Shown piece by piece: positions 45,762 through 54,801 of a stretch of 54,972 nt of DNA. The translations under genes and the position numbers were made by a program. The stretch comes from Flavobacteriales bacterium (GTDB lineage: Bacteria > Bacteroidota > Bacteroidia > Flavobacteriales_E > Vicingaceae), in assembly GCA_013359255.1 (NCBI GenBank), contig JABWCF010000018.1, forward strand, positions 1 to 54,972, written 5' to 3'. The notes beneath the pieces were generated by a model. That model searched no databases. It was not told the DNA's origin and worked only from the letters and a program-made list of their open reading frames with translations. Within the stretch, counting starts at the first letter, position 1. Every line of letters begins with the position of its first letter.

Positions 45762-47042
45762 TTATTCAAACTCTGATTTTAGCACGTTTCTCACCTCTAT
45801 AATGGTTTCTTCTTCTAAATCGGTACGTTTCACTAAATCCTCTACCGAAAGTTCCAATACGCTTTTGGCGGTATCACAACCTATGGCTTTTAATTCATCT
45901 AATATCCAACCCTCAATTTCGTCTGTAAATTCATCTAATTCAACGTCTTCAATATCTTGTTCCGATTCGCGGAAAACATCAATTTCGTATCCGGTAAGTT
46001 TGCCGGCCAGTTTAATATTATGGCCTCCTTTGCCAATAGCAAGTGAAACTTGGTCGGGTTTAAGAAATACTTCTGCTCTTTTGTTTTCTTCGTCTATGCT
46101 TATAGACGTAATTTTTGCAGGACTTAAAGAACGCTGTATAAATAATTGTGAATTATTGGTATAGTTAATTACATCAATGTTTTCGTTTTTCAACTCGCGA
46201 ACAATTCCGTGTATTCTGGAACCTTTCATCCCTACACATGCTCCAACAGGGTCTATCCGGTCATCGTAAGATTCTACGGCAACTTTTGCTCTTTCGCCTG
46301 GCTCACGAACTATTTTTTTGATGGTAATGAGTCCGTCAAAAATTTCAGGAACTTCTTGCTCAAACAATCTTTCTAAGAATAATGGCGAGGTACGGGAAAG
46401 AGTAATAAGAGGTTTACTGTTTTTCATTTCTACTTTAACCACCACGGCTCTTACGCTATCGCCTTTTTTAAAAAAGTCTGATGAAATTTGTTCGGTTCGA
46501 GGTAATATCAATTCATTTCCTTCATCATCATGAATCAGAATTTCTTTTTTCCATACTTGATATACTTCACCTGTAACTATTTCTCCTACTCTGTCTTTAT
46601 AGAAATTAAAAATATGGTCTTTTTCCAATTCCATAATTTTCGACATTAGGTTTTGGCGCAATGCTAACACGGCACGTCTTCCAAAATCTTCTATTCGAAC
46701 GGGAGTGGTTACTTCTTCGCCTATTTCAAAATCGGGTTCAATTTTGCGGGCATCAGTAAGACTTATATGCTTTGAAGGGTTGAAATCAAAACTATCTTCT
46801 GCGAACTCATCGTCAACTATTTCGCGGTTGTGCCAAATTTCCAAGTCGCCTTTGTCTACGTTTATAATAAAGTCGAAATTGTCGTCATCACCATGAATTT
46901 TTTTTATGGTATTTCTGAAAACCGTTTCCAAAATACTCATCAGAGTGGGTCGATCTATATTTTTGAATTCTTTGAATTCTGAAAACGATTCGGTAAGACT
47001 TATTTTATCTATACCAACGGGTTTGGGAGCTAGCTTTGCCAT
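45762..47042 (-). CDS. nusA: Transcription termination/antitermination factor NusA
   Basis: A 426-residue NusA. N-terminal RNA-polymerase-binding domain (about 1-130), S1 domain (GEIVTGEVYQVWKKEILIH, about 140-200), then KH1 and KH2 (RIDPVGACVGMKGSRI and VSLAIGKGGHNIKLAGKLTGYEIDV). The C-terminal region after 350 is acidic with one helix-hairpin-helix-like segment. It begins eight bases after rimP, in the standard rimP-nusA-infB operon. NusA autoregulation of this operon by leader termination is known in E. coli, which makes the leader hairpin upstream of rimP noteworthy. Confidence 0.97.
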   Translation of the reverse strand: MAKLAPKPVGIDKISLTESFSEFKEFKNIDRPTLMSILETVFRNTIKKIHGDDDNFDFIINVDKGDLEIWHNREIVDDEFAEDSFDFNPSKHISLTDARKIEPDFEIGEEVTTPVRIEDFGRRAVLALRQNLMSKIMELEKDHIFNFYKDRVGEIVTGEVYQVWKKEILIHDDEGNELILPRTEQISSDFFKKGDSVRAVVVKVEMKNSKPLITLSRTSPLFLERLFEQEVPEIFDGLITIKKIVREPGERAKVAVESYDDRIDPVGACVGMKGSRIHGIVRELKNENIDVINYTNNSQLFIQRSLSPAKITSISIDEENKRAEVFLKPDQVSLAIGKGGHNIKLAGKLTGYEIDVFRESEQDIEDVELDEFTDEIEGWILDELKAIGCDTAKSVLELSVEDLVKRTDLEEETIIEVRNVLKSEFE

Positions 47043-47050
47043 ACTTTATT

Positions 47051-47518
47051 TTATTTAAACGATATTATTCTTTTGGTTTGTTTTACCTCTGCAAGAGGTA
47101 TTTTTTTTTGTTCTGTGATTTTATATTTCTTTTTTGTTTCAGGATTTTTTTCGGTTCTCTCAATTTCTAATTGCACTTCGTTTTCGTTGGCATCTAATAG
47201 TTTTCCTTCTGTTTTTATTCCGTTTTTTTGTAATACGGATACTTCCTTCCCTATGGCTTTTTGATATTGTTTAAAAACCTTAAAGGGACTTTCTAAACCT
47301 GGCGAAGAAACTTCTAATTCAAAATCTTCTGATTCTCTGTCTAAATTCGATTCTATGAAACGACTTACGGTTACACAATCGTTAATGCAAATGTTATTAA
47401 AGCTATCTATTTCTACTATTATTTTATTTGAAGCCGTGATGGCTACATCTACCAAATAAGCATTGAGTTCGGAAATCTTATCTTCGGCCAGTTTTTGTAT
47501 GTACAATTTGTCTAACAT
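47051..47518 (-). CDS. rimP: Ribosome maturation factor RimP
   Basis: A 155-residue protein needed for 30S maturation. It contains the family segments IDSFNNICINDCVTVSRFIESNLD and DFELEVSSPGLESPFKVFKQYQKAIGKEVSV. It is the first gene of the rimP-nusA-infB operon. Start ATG at 47518 follows directly after a terminator-like hairpin (47528-47553). Confidence 0.95.
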   Translation of the reverse strand: MLDKLYIQKLAEDKISELNAYLVDVAITASNKIIVEIDSFNNICINDCVTVSRFIESNLDRESEDFELEVSSPGLESPFKVFKQYQKAIGKEVSVLQKNGIKTEGKLLDANENEVQLEIERTEKNPETKKKYKITEQKKIPLAEVKQTKRIISFK

Positions 47519-47527
47519 TTTTTACAT

Positions 47528-47553
47528 AAAAAGAGGGGACATTCCGTCCCCTC
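47528..47553 (-). terminator. Terminator-like hairpin in the rimP leader
   Basis: On the minus strand GAGGGGAC (47553-47546), a five-base loop, GTCCCCTC (47540-47533), then five T (47532-47528). It stands between a good promoter and the rimP ATG nine bases on, so it could be a leader attenuator, or simply the terminator of yraN. Confidence 0.75.
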
Positions 47554-47568
47554 ATCAAATTTTCGTTG

Positions 47569-47597
47569 CAAATGTACTACTTTTTTTTAATCTGCAA
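47569..47597 (-). promoter_or_regulatory. Promoter of rimP-nusA-infB
   Basis: On the minus strand TTG (47597-47595), 18 bases, then a perfect TAnnTTTG box, TACATTTG (47576-47569). Predicted transcription start near 47562, upstream of the hairpin at 47528-47553. Confidence 0.6.
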
Positions 47598-47623
47598 ATA
47601 CTAAGTGTTTTTATTTCTATTGA

Positions 47624-47983
47624 TTACCATTGTGGGCCGAATGCATTTTCAAAGTGTTCTACACGGTTATTTTCATTAGGATAAATACTAATGATATCAA
47701 ATCGGCAAGGGAGTTCAATCTGATAGGCTTCGATGTACGCCTGAGCTCCGTTAACAAGGTGTTGTTGTTTCTTTTCGGAAACCATTAACTGGGCATCTCC
47801 AAAATGGCGTGTTGAGCGTGTTTTTACTTCAACGACTACCAATTCATTCATGTATTCGGCCACAATATCTAATTCAAATTTTTGCAAACGCCAGTTTGTG
47901 GCAAGAATATTGTAACCTTTGCCCATTAAAAAGCGTTGAGCAAGTATTTCGCCTCGTAAACCTAGAGTATTATGCTTTGCCAA
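47624..47983 (-). CDS. yraN: YraN/UPF0102-family nuclease-like protein
   Basis: A 119-residue protein with the UPF0102 signature: LGLRGEILAQRFLMGKGYNILATNWR, then the restriction-endonuclease-like core ELDIVAEYMNELVVVEVKTRS (Asp, Glu-x-Lys). Full length. The fold suggests a small nuclease, possibly linked to recombination or replication in other bacteria, but the role is unsettled. It is divergent from the DUF4412 gene at 48028 with a 44-base gap. Confidence 0.92.
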   Translation of the reverse strand: MAKHNTLGLRGEILAQRFLMGKGYNILATNWRLQKFELDIVAEYMNELVVVEVKTRSTRHFGDAQLMVSEKKQQHLVNGAQAYIEAYQIELPCRFDIISIYPNENNRVEHFENAFGPQW

Positions 47984-48027
47984 TTATTTTTTTTAACGCT
48001 AATTTAGCATTTTTAAACCGATGTAGT

Positions 48028-48666
48028 ATGTATAAATTTTTAATTGCCGTAAGTTCTCTTTTTCTATTGTATGCTGTAAACGGTTTTTCTCAATCGTTTG
48101 AAGGAAGTATTACATTTAAAAGAATTACCTTCAAAGACACTACCGATTATATTTATTCGGTAAAAGGAGATATGGTGCGGATAGACGAAAAAAATAAAAA
48201 AGGCCGCATTCAGGGAACCATGCTGGTAGATACTAAAAATAAAAAAATAACTACCGTTAGCCATGACCGGAAAGTGTTTATGAGCGTAGAAACTAAGCCG
48301 GCATCACTAGATATGTCGAAAACCGAAGTAGAAAAAACGAAAGAAGCTAAAGATATTTTAGGATTAAAATGCGAAAAGTGGATTGTTAAAAATACCGAGC
48401 AAAACACCATTGCAGAATTTTGGGTACACAAGGGGAACTACGATTTTTTTCTGCCTTTGCTAGGAGTATTAAACCGAAAAGATAAAATTTCGCTTCTATA
48501 CCAACAAATACCCGATGCCAGCGGTTATTTTTCTTTATATGGAGAAGAGCGTAGTTTAGATGACTCTTTAAAAGAGCAGTTGCAGGTTATAAAAGTTGAG
48601 AAGAAAAAGATGCCCGATGCAAGTTTTAAAATTCCGGCAGGGTACACTAAATTTGAAACTAAATAG
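48028..48666 (+). CDS. DUF4412-type exported protein
   Basis: A 212-residue protein from the ATG at 48028, which begins a clear signal peptide (MYKFLIAVSSLFLLYAVNGFSQ); the frame is open further upstream to 47809 but that part lies antisense to yraN and has no signal sequence. The mature part, with SFEGSITFKRITFKDTT, GTMLVDTKNKKITTV, ILGLKCEKWIVKN and TIAEFWVHKG, matches the DUF4412 pattern in Bacteroidota. Function unknown. Its 3' end overlaps the convergent LD-carboxypeptidase gene by eight bases. Confidence 0.85.
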   Translation: MYKFLIAVSSLFLLYAVNGFSQSFEGSITFKRITFKDTTDYIYSVKGDMVRIDEKNKKGRIQGTMLVDTKNKKITTVSHDRKVFMSVETKPASLDMSKTEVEKTKEAKDILGLKCEKWIVKNTEQNTIAEFWVHKGNYDFFLPLLGVLNRKDKISLLYQQIPDASGYFSLYGEERSLDDSLKEQLQVIKVEKKKMPDASFKIPAGYTKFETK

Positions 48667-49555
48667 ACAAAACGGTAACCGAATCCGTAACTTCTAATTT
48701 TACTTCTTTTCCAAAAATTAATGCTACGTTTTTACGATCATGCCCGGCAGGAAAATTAAAGCAAACCGGATAGTTGTACTTTTTAACTTTTTCTAATATA
48801 ATTTCTTCGGCTGTTTTTCCAAAAGGTACCGCATTGTCTTTCATATCGTTCATTCCTCCTACTATAAGGCCGGCAAGGTTTTTTAATTTACCGCTGCGTT
48901 CTAGGCTCATCATCATTCGGTCTATGTGATACAAATATTCGTCTAAGTCTTCTATAAAAAGGATTTTGCCATCGGTATGTATATCAGAAACACTACCATT
49001 TAAAGCGTAAAGAATAGAGAGATTTCCTCCCACTAGTATTTCGGTTGCTTGCCCTTTTTTGTTTAACTCATTTTTTTCCACCTCGTATTTCAGCGATTCC
49101 CCAAATAAAGCCCTCCTAAGACTTTGAGTAGACTCTTCGTCTTTTGTAAAATTTATGGGCATGGTGGCATGTAAAGTAGCTACTTTGTATTGGGAATGAA
49201 TATGTGAATGTAACACCGTAATATCGCTATAGCCCACAATCCATTTCGGATTTTTTTGAAACAATGAAAAATCGAGTTCATCAATAATTTGTAATGTACC
49301 ATACCCCCCACGTGCTGCAATAATAGCTTTTATAGAGGGGTTGTTTAACATTTGCTGAAAATCGGAAACCCTTTCCTGCTGCGTGCCGGAAAACTGATGA
49401 AATTGTTTATATAAATTATCTCCCAATACCGGCACAAGATTCCAATGAATGAGCGTTTGTATGGCATACTCCATTTCGGAAGCTATTACCTTACGTGCAG
49501 GAGCTACAATGCCTACTTTATCGCCTGGTTTTAAATAGGGGGGAACGATGTTCAT
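48659..49555 (-). CDS. LD-carboxypeptidase (S66 family)
   Basis: A 298-residue serine peptidase of the LdcA/MccF family. YLKPGDKVGIVAPAR at the start, ARGGYGTLQIIDELDF, the nucleophile in VGYSDITVLHSHI (Ser about 112), the glutamate in LFIEDLDEYLYHIDRM and the histidine in FNFPAGHDRKN. LD-carboxypeptidases trim murein tetrapeptides during cell-wall recycling in the cytosol; MccF-type members cleave microcin. The recycling role is the default. It is divergent from metG with a 59-base gap. Confidence 0.92.
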   Translation of the reverse strand: MNIVPPYLKPGDKVGIVAPARKVIASEMEYAIQTLIHWNLVPVLGDNLYKQFHQFSGTQQERVSDFQQMLNNPSIKAIIAARGGYGTLQIIDELDFSLFQKNPKWIVGYSDITVLHSHIHSQYKVATLHATMPINFTKDEESTQSLRRALFGESLKYEVEKNELNKKGQATEILVGGNLSILYALNGSVSDIHTDGKILFIEDLDEYLYHIDRMMMSLERSGKLKNLAGLIVGGMNDMKDNAVPFGKTAEEIILEKVKKYNYPVCFNFPAGHDRKNVALIFGKEVKLEVTDSVTVLSI

Positions 49556-49577
49556 GCTTATAACACTAACTAATTAC

Positions 49578-49585
49578 TATCTTTG
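49578..49585 (+). promoter_or_regulatory. -7 box before metG
   Basis: TATCTTTG, a perfect TAnnTTTG, 29 bases before the TTG start at 49615. The -33 site is weak. Confidence 0.4.
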
Positions 49586-49614
49586 CTGCAAATTACAGAA
49601 ATACTTTTTAACCG

Positions 49615-51639
49615 TTGAAAACACCCGAAAGATATTTAATAACAGCAGCCCTGCCATACGCCAATGGACCCTTACATATTGGTCATATTGCCGGCTGTTA
49701 CCTCCCTGCCGATACCTACGTTCGTTATCTAAGATTGCACGGAAAAGATGTAAAATTCATTTGCGGTTCGGACGAGCACGGAGTACCTATTACCATCAAA
49801 GCCAAAAAAGAAAACATCACACCTCAGCAAGTGGTAAATACCTACCACGAAATAATGAAAAATGCGTTTACCGATTTTGGAATTTCTTTCGATATTTACT
49901 CCCGTACCTCTAATAAAATACATCACCAAACCGCAGCCGATTTTTTTAAAACTCTTTACGATAAAAGAGTGTTTTCGGAAGAATTTACCGAACAGTATTT
50001 TGACGAAAAAGCCAATCAATTTTTAGCCGACCGATACATTACAGGCACCTGCCCAAAATGCGGCAACCCTTCGGCTTATGGCGACCAATGCGAAAAATGC
50101 GGGGTTTCTCTTAATCCCACCGATTTAATAAACCCTACTTCGGTGCTGAGTGGTGAAAAACCAATTCTTAAAAAAACGAAAAATTGGTTTTTACCTTTAA
50201 ACCAATTACAAGCACAAATAGAAAAATACATCGATTCGCATAAAGCCGACTGGAAAAGCAATGTGTATGGCCAATGTAAAAGTTGGCTCAACCAAGGCTT
50301 ACAACCCCGTGCCATGACACGCGATTTAGACTGGGGCGTAAAAGTACCCCTGCAAGATGCCGAAGGAAAAGTACTTTACGTTTGGTTTGATGCTCCCATT
50401 GGATATATTTCGGCTACCAAAGAACTATTACCCGATACTTGGGAACAATACTGGAAAAACGAAAACACCCATCTTATTCATTTTATTGGAAAAGATAACA
50501 TTGTTTTTCACTGTATTATTTTTCCGGCCATGCTTATGGCTCATGGCCAATACGTATTACCCGAAAATGTTCCGGCCAATGAATTTTTAAATTTAGAAGG
50601 CGATAAAATTTCTACTTCACGAAACTGGGCCGTTTGGCTGCACGAATACCTAAACGAATTTCCGAACAAGCAAGATGAATTACGCTATGTGCTTACCTCT
50701 ATTGCCCCCGAAACCAGCGATAGTGAATTTACATGGAAAGATTACCAAAACAGAGTAAACAACGAGATGGTTGCCGTATTGGGTAATTTTATAAACCGTA
50801 TTGCCGTTCTCATGCAAAAATATTTCGATGGCACAATTCCCGGTAATGGCGAAATACCTATACACAACAACAGCGTTGAAACCGTTATAAAAAACACTTA
50901 CGATGCTTTAGCTAAAAATATAGAGAATTATAAATTTCGGCAAGGTTTGTTTGAGGTGATGGAACTGGCTCGTTTCGGAAATAAATTTTTAACTGATGCA
51001 GAACCTTGGAAAACCATACACACCGATACCGAAAAAGCTACACAAGTATTAACCGATTGCCTACACATTATTGCACATTTGGGAGTTTGTTTACAACCGT
51101 TTTTACCCTTTACCTCTAAAAAAATATTTCAGCAACTAAACTTAAAAGAAGAATATTTTTGGAAAGACCCCATAAGCATTTATGCAGGAAACCGCATGAA
51201 TAAACCAGACTTATTATTTCAAAAAATTGAAGACGAAGCGATACAATTTCAGATAAATAAATTACAGCACCCCATTTCCGAAGCTTCTGCTAATATACAA
51301 GCACAGAAAGAGAGTATAAGCTACGATGACTTTACTAAAATGGATATTCGAGTAGGTGAAATTTTAACTGCCGAAAAAGTAGAAAAAGCCGATAAACTAC
51401 TTAAACTTACCATTGATACAGGAATAGACAAAAGAACCGTTGTTTCCGGAATAGCCGAATATTATTCTCCCGAAAAAATTATTGGAAAAAAAGTAAGTAT
51501 TTTGGTAAACCTTGCCCCACGTAAAATTAAAGGAATAGAATCTTGTGGAATGATTTTAATGGCCGAAAACAGTGAAGGAAAGTTGGCGTTTGTACAACCC
51601 GAAAAAAACGACTTCGAAAACGGCAGCATTATCCGATAA
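49615..51639 (+). CDS. metG: Methionyl-tRNA synthetase
   Basis: A 674-residue class I synthetase starting with TTG at 49615 (MKTPERYLITAALPYANGPLHIGH). HIGH is at residues 21-24, the zinc knuckles are CPKCGNPSAYGDQCEKC (about 145-161), and the KMSKS element is KISTS at about 331. The anticodon-binding helical domain follows, then a C-terminal EMAP/Trbp111-like tRNA-binding domain (about 570-674, YDDFTKMDIRVGEILTAE, KLTIDTG, RKIKGIESCGMILMA), giving the long dimeric form. The frame has no nearer ATG, so the TTG start looks real. Confidence 0.96.
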   Translation: MKTPERYLITAALPYANGPLHIGHIAGCYLPADTYVRYLRLHGKDVKFICGSDEHGVPITIKAKKENITPQQVVNTYHEIMKNAFTDFGISFDIYSRTSNKIHHQTAADFFKTLYDKRVFSEEFTEQYFDEKANQFLADRYITGTCPKCGNPSAYGDQCEKCGVSLNPTDLINPTSVLSGEKPILKKTKNWFLPLNQLQAQIEKYIDSHKADWKSNVYGQCKSWLNQGLQPRAMTRDLDWGVKVPLQDAEGKVLYVWFDAPIGYISATKELLPDTWEQYWKNENTHLIHFIGKDNIVFHCIIFPAMLMAHGQYVLPENVPANEFLNLEGDKISTSRNWAVWLHEYLNEFPNKQDELRYVLTSIAPETSDSEFTWKDYQNRVNNEMVAVLGNFINRIAVLMQKYFDGTIPGNGEIPIHNNSVETVIKNTYDALAKNIENYKFRQGLFEVMELARFGNKFLTDAEPWKTIHTDTEKATQVLTDCLHIIAHLGVCLQPFLPFTSKKIFQQLNLKEEYFWKDPISIYAGNRMNKPDLLFQKIEDEAIQFQINKLQHPISEASANIQAQKESISYDDFTKMDIRVGEILTAEKVEKADKLLKLTIDTGIDKRTVVSGIAEYYSPEKIIGKKVSILVNLAPRKIKGIESCGMILMAENSEGKLAFVQPEKNDFENGSIIR

Positions 51640-51733
51640 AATTTCCTTACAAAGTTCCATTGAATGCATTAATGAAAAAATTAACACCCAACTTTTTTCA
51701 ATAACCTATAACTATTTTTTTACCACAAAAAAA

Positions 51734-52195
51734 TTACTCCACCATTACTTTTTGGCTGTATGTTCCAATTTTAATAAAGTACATTCCTTTGGCATACCCG
51801 CTTAAATTTAGGGTTAAGGCATTGGCCTTTTGGTTTATGATTGGCTGTACGCGTTTGCCGAAAATATCGTACACCTCTATTTGTTGTGGGTTGATGGGTT
51901 CTTCGCCTTCTATGGTAAAAAGGCCGGTAGAGGGATTGGGGTTTATTAAAATATTGTTATTATCTGTTTTTGTTCTTTCTTCTTCAATTAAATTCTCAGT
52001 TTCATTTTCAACAGAGTCTTTTCCTATACGCAAATTACCACAAAATGGGTCTATTCTTGCACGAAAATAGCTCCCGGCCTTGGCATGAAAACCAGGTTTT
52101 AGATAAATTCGTTCTTGTGCTTTTGCATTTACTTTGGTGTTTGGTTCAAGTATTACATTGCCTAGTGAAGCAAAGGTTATGTTTTTTCCTCCCAA
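51734..52195 (-). pseudogene. T9SS type A sorting tail of the GH16 protein, out of frame
   Basis: This open frame has no signal peptide. It holds NITFASLGNVILEPNTKV, the spacer LKPGFHAKAGSYF and a full type A sorting domain (ILINPNPSTGLFTIEG, EVYDIFGKRVQPI, AKGMYFIKIGTYSQKVMVE). Such a tail is useless without a secreted N-terminus. It overlaps the end of the GH16 frame by 19 bases, one base out of frame; adding one base to the A6 tract (T6 on the plus strand, 52182-52187) joins EEK to NITFASLGN. It is therefore the 3' part of the upstream gene. Confidence 0.8.
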
Positions 52196-53295
52196 GTATT
52201 CATAAATAAATCTTTACCACAATAATCTTTTTTATAAATCTTTACCCAATCAACTAACATGTATTTTGGCAAATCGCTTCCTCCAGGAGCTTCATCGGGT
52301 TGTAATTCGGGATGCCACTCTTTACCTTTATATTTATCCATAATATGTTTTGGAAGAGAAGGCAGGGAATAGTTTAAATATTCTTGAGGATGATAGTACG
52401 AATGTTGTACACCGAGCGTAAGATATAGCCACATATTTTCTGTCGGGAAAATCTTATTTTCTAATACGAGCATATTCGGAAAGAGACTCTCGCAATCTAA
52501 TCCAACACCATTAACATTATGATATCTATATATTATTCTTTTTGTATTCCCATTTACCTTCCATATTATTTTATACGGATCCCACTCTATGCTAAAAATA
52601 TAAAAAGACTGGGAATAATCGGGATTTTTATATTTAGCATGGTCAAATTCCGATTTGCCATCGCCATTAATATCCTTATGCACCGACATATGATGGATTC
52701 TCGGTTGATCTTTTTCATTTTTATTTTTAATCGAGTTTTTATTAAATGGATTCTCGCAACCCAATGGACAAAATTCTTCATGGTTATGAGTCCAAAACTC
52801 AAATACATCTATTTCATTCCATTCGGGTTTACTATTGTACAGCCAAAAAGATGGCCATAAGCCATATAATCCTGGTATTTTTATCCTCGCTTCAAATTTT
52901 CCGTATGCCCATGAAGATTGCTCGTAAGAATACACAAACCCGCCAGAATACTTAAAAGTTTTCGGATATAATACCCCATTGTAATCTACATCTTTTGTAA
53001 TAGGACTTGGAAGTTTCTTCGCCCGTATTCTCATATATCCTCCGCTCAACTCAATATTATTCGGGTCGTTTAGTGTACCCCCTCCTTCTTCATTATGGCT
53101 TGTGTGAATTTTCCATTTAGTGTTATCTATTGTTGTGCCGTCAAATTGGTCTTCGTATACTTTTACCCACGGAGAAGCATCTCCACATGGAGGTTTTATA
53201 TTCGGAAATACAGTTGTAACAAATTGCTGTTGTGCAATAATTTTTAAAGACAATAATTGAAAAAGTGTGTACAAAATATAACTGCTTAGTTTCAT
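52177..53295 (-). CDS. Glycoside hydrolase family 16 enzyme, cut short by a frameshift
   Basis: A 372-residue secreted enzyme. Signal peptide about 1-22 (LFQLLSLKIIAQ). The GH16 catalytic motif is EIDVFE at residues 161-166 (nucleophile E161, acid/base E166), preceded by GKFEARIKIPGLYGLWPSFW and followed by a beta-jelly-roll ending WVKIYKKDYCGKDLF. Family members cleave beta-1,3 or beta-1,3-1,4-glucans, laminarin or agar; the substrate is not resolved. The frame ends EEKT where an A6 tract shifts it off the T9SS tail encoded at 51734-52195. As written it would be secreted to the periplasm but not exported through T9SS. It starts eight bases after the glycosyltransferase stop. Confidence 0.85.
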   Translation of the reverse strand: MKLSSYILYTLFQLLSLKIIAQQQFVTTVFPNIKPPCGDASPWVKVYEDQFDGTTIDNTKWKIHTSHNEEGGGTLNDPNNIELSGGYMRIRAKKLPSPITKDVDYNGVLYPKTFKYSGGFVYSYEQSSWAYGKFEARIKIPGLYGLWPSFWLYNSKPEWNEIDVFEFWTHNHEEFCPLGCENPFNKNSIKNKNEKDQPRIHHMSVHKDINGDGKSEFDHAKYKNPDYSQSFYIFSIEWDPYKIIWKVNGNTKRIIYRYHNVNGVGLDCESLFPNMLVLENKIFPTENMWLYLTLGVQHSYYHPQEYLNYSLPSLPKHIMDKYKGKEWHPELQPDEAPGGSDLPKYMLVDWVKIYKKDYCGKDLFMNTWEEKT

Positions 53296-53303
53296 GTAGT
53301 GTA

Positions 53304-54797
53304 TTATTTGTTCAAACTAATAAAGATGTAATTATTTTTATCGTGCATAAGATTTTCCGGAAGATTTGCTGTGTTATTTATCATTATTTGATACCCTTCG
53401 GCAATTAAACTATCTAAATAAAATTTGTTGGGAAGTTGAGAGTATACTATCAGATCGGTATAAAACATCGCTTCTATAGGTCGTTCATAGTTAAATAGAA
53501 CGCCATTAGTAATTTCAAATTTATTTAGTTGTTTTAATTGAATCGTCCATAAAGGAAAAGTATTTTTTTTGCTAAATGGCTTTAACCGTTCTACAGAGTA
53601 CCGTATCGGAAGGGCCAGTATTAGAAATAGGGTAATACGGATAAGCACCTTGTATATTCTTTTTTCAACTTTTTTTAATACGTTCACTAAGTAAAAAAAG
53701 AAAAAAGAAGTAAGGATAAAAAAAGCAGGGGCAGAGATTAATATATAGGTAAAACGCTTTGTAGAAGATAGAGAAAAAATAACCAAAGGAATTATAATCC
53801 ACGATAAAAGTAAAATATTTTGAAGAGCAATTTTCTTTTTATAGAAAATGGTATATACCAACCAAATTAAAGGAATATAAATTAACTCTCCAAAGATTAT
53901 TCGAATCTGTTCTATGTAGTACCACCAGGGTCCAGAATGGTTTTGTACAATATTTTTCATAGGAAAAATTAAAGAATACATAATCGTTTGTGATTCTTTT
54001 GGAAAAGCATTAAAACAATAAATAAACCAAGGTAAACAAACCATACTTGTAGAGAGTATTATAAATAAATAAGTTAGAATAACAGTACTAAAAGAATTTT
54101 TATTGTAAGAAAAAGCCAGTATGGGATAGAGTAATAAGACTAGTAAGCCCGGAAGATATTTTGACATTACGGCTAACCCAATAGCCATGCCGCAAAAAAT
54201 GGCATATAAATGATTTTTTTTCCCATTTTTAATAGTCAATAAGGCAAAAAATACCGATGCTTCAGTAAAAAATAAAAATGCTGTTTCAATATGGTCGGAA
54301 GAAATTTTTCCGGAAGCCACTTCTATTAATAAACCATGTATAGCGTGAAATAAAGAAGCTAACCAAGCTATTTTGGTGTTATTAAATACGCTTCTTGCAA
54401 TTAGAAAAGTTAATCCAACAGATAATACGGATAAAATTAAAGAGGGAATACGTACTGACCATTCTGAATTTCCAAACAAATAAATGGTAGCAGATAGAAA
54501 CCATAACGGTAAAACGGGTTTTGATAACCATATATGATTTTCAATCCAGTTTTCGTTGTTGTAAGGTAAGATTGGATTTTCATACAATGTTGGTTGCAAC
54601 GGATGTTTAATTAAATTTTTTGCTACTAAGGCATGGTAACGCTCATCCCACGTACCAAGAGGAACAAAAGAAGAGCTGTGAATTCTTAATAGTAACGCTC
54701 CAAGCAAGATTAAAAATACGGAGATATATAGCTTGTTAATAAAGCGGTAGGATAGTACAAAAAGTAATACAGAAATAAAAAGTATTGTAAACAGCAT
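53304..54797 (-). CDS. PMT/ArnT-like membrane glycosyltransferase
   Basis: A 497-residue protein with about ten or more membrane helices and a first periplasmic loop holding WDERYHALVAKN, the acidic motif typical of GT39/GT83 enzymes (dolichyl-phosphate-mannose protein mannosyltransferase and ArnT). WLSKPVLPLWFLSATIYLFGNSEWSVRIPS and SGKISSDHIETAF follow the family pattern. Uses a lipid-linked sugar donor; acceptor may be protein or lipid. It ends eight bases before the GH16 gene and starts four bases after the upstream gene on the same strand, so they form an operon. Confidence 0.87.
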   Translation of the reverse strand: MLFTILFISVLLFVLSYRFINKLYISVFLILLGALLLRIHSSSFVPLGTWDERYHALVAKNLIKHPLQPTLYENPILPYNNENWIENHIWLSKPVLPLWFLSATIYLFGNSEWSVRIPSLILSVLSVGLTFLIARSVFNNTKIAWLASLFHAIHGLLIEVASGKISSDHIETAFLFFTEASVFFALLTIKNGKKNHLYAIFCGMAIGLAVMSKYLPGLLVLLLYPILAFSYNKNSFSTVILTYLFIILSTSMVCLPWFIYCFNAFPKESQTIMYSLIFPMKNIVQNHSGPWWYYIEQIRIIFGELIYIPLIWLVYTIFYKKKIALQNILLLSWIIIPLVIFSLSSTKRFTYILISAPAFFILTSFFFFYLVNVLKKVEKRIYKVLIRITLFLILALPIRYSVERLKPFSKKNTFPLWTIQLKQLNKFEITNGVLFNYERPIEAMFYTDLIVYSQLPNKFYLDSLIAEGYQIMINNTANLPENLMHDKNNYIFISLNK

Positions 54798-54801
54798 TTT
54801 A

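Noticed and set aside
47809-48027. An N-terminal extension of the DUF4412 protein
   Set aside because: It is antisense to yraN, and the signal peptide begins exactly at the ATG at 48028.
52177-52200. A canonical programmed -1 frameshift site in the GH16 gene
   Set aside because: The tract contains AAAAAAC, but the zero frame reads GAA AAA ACA, so it does not fit X XXY YYZ; transcriptional slippage, mutation or sequencing error is more likely.
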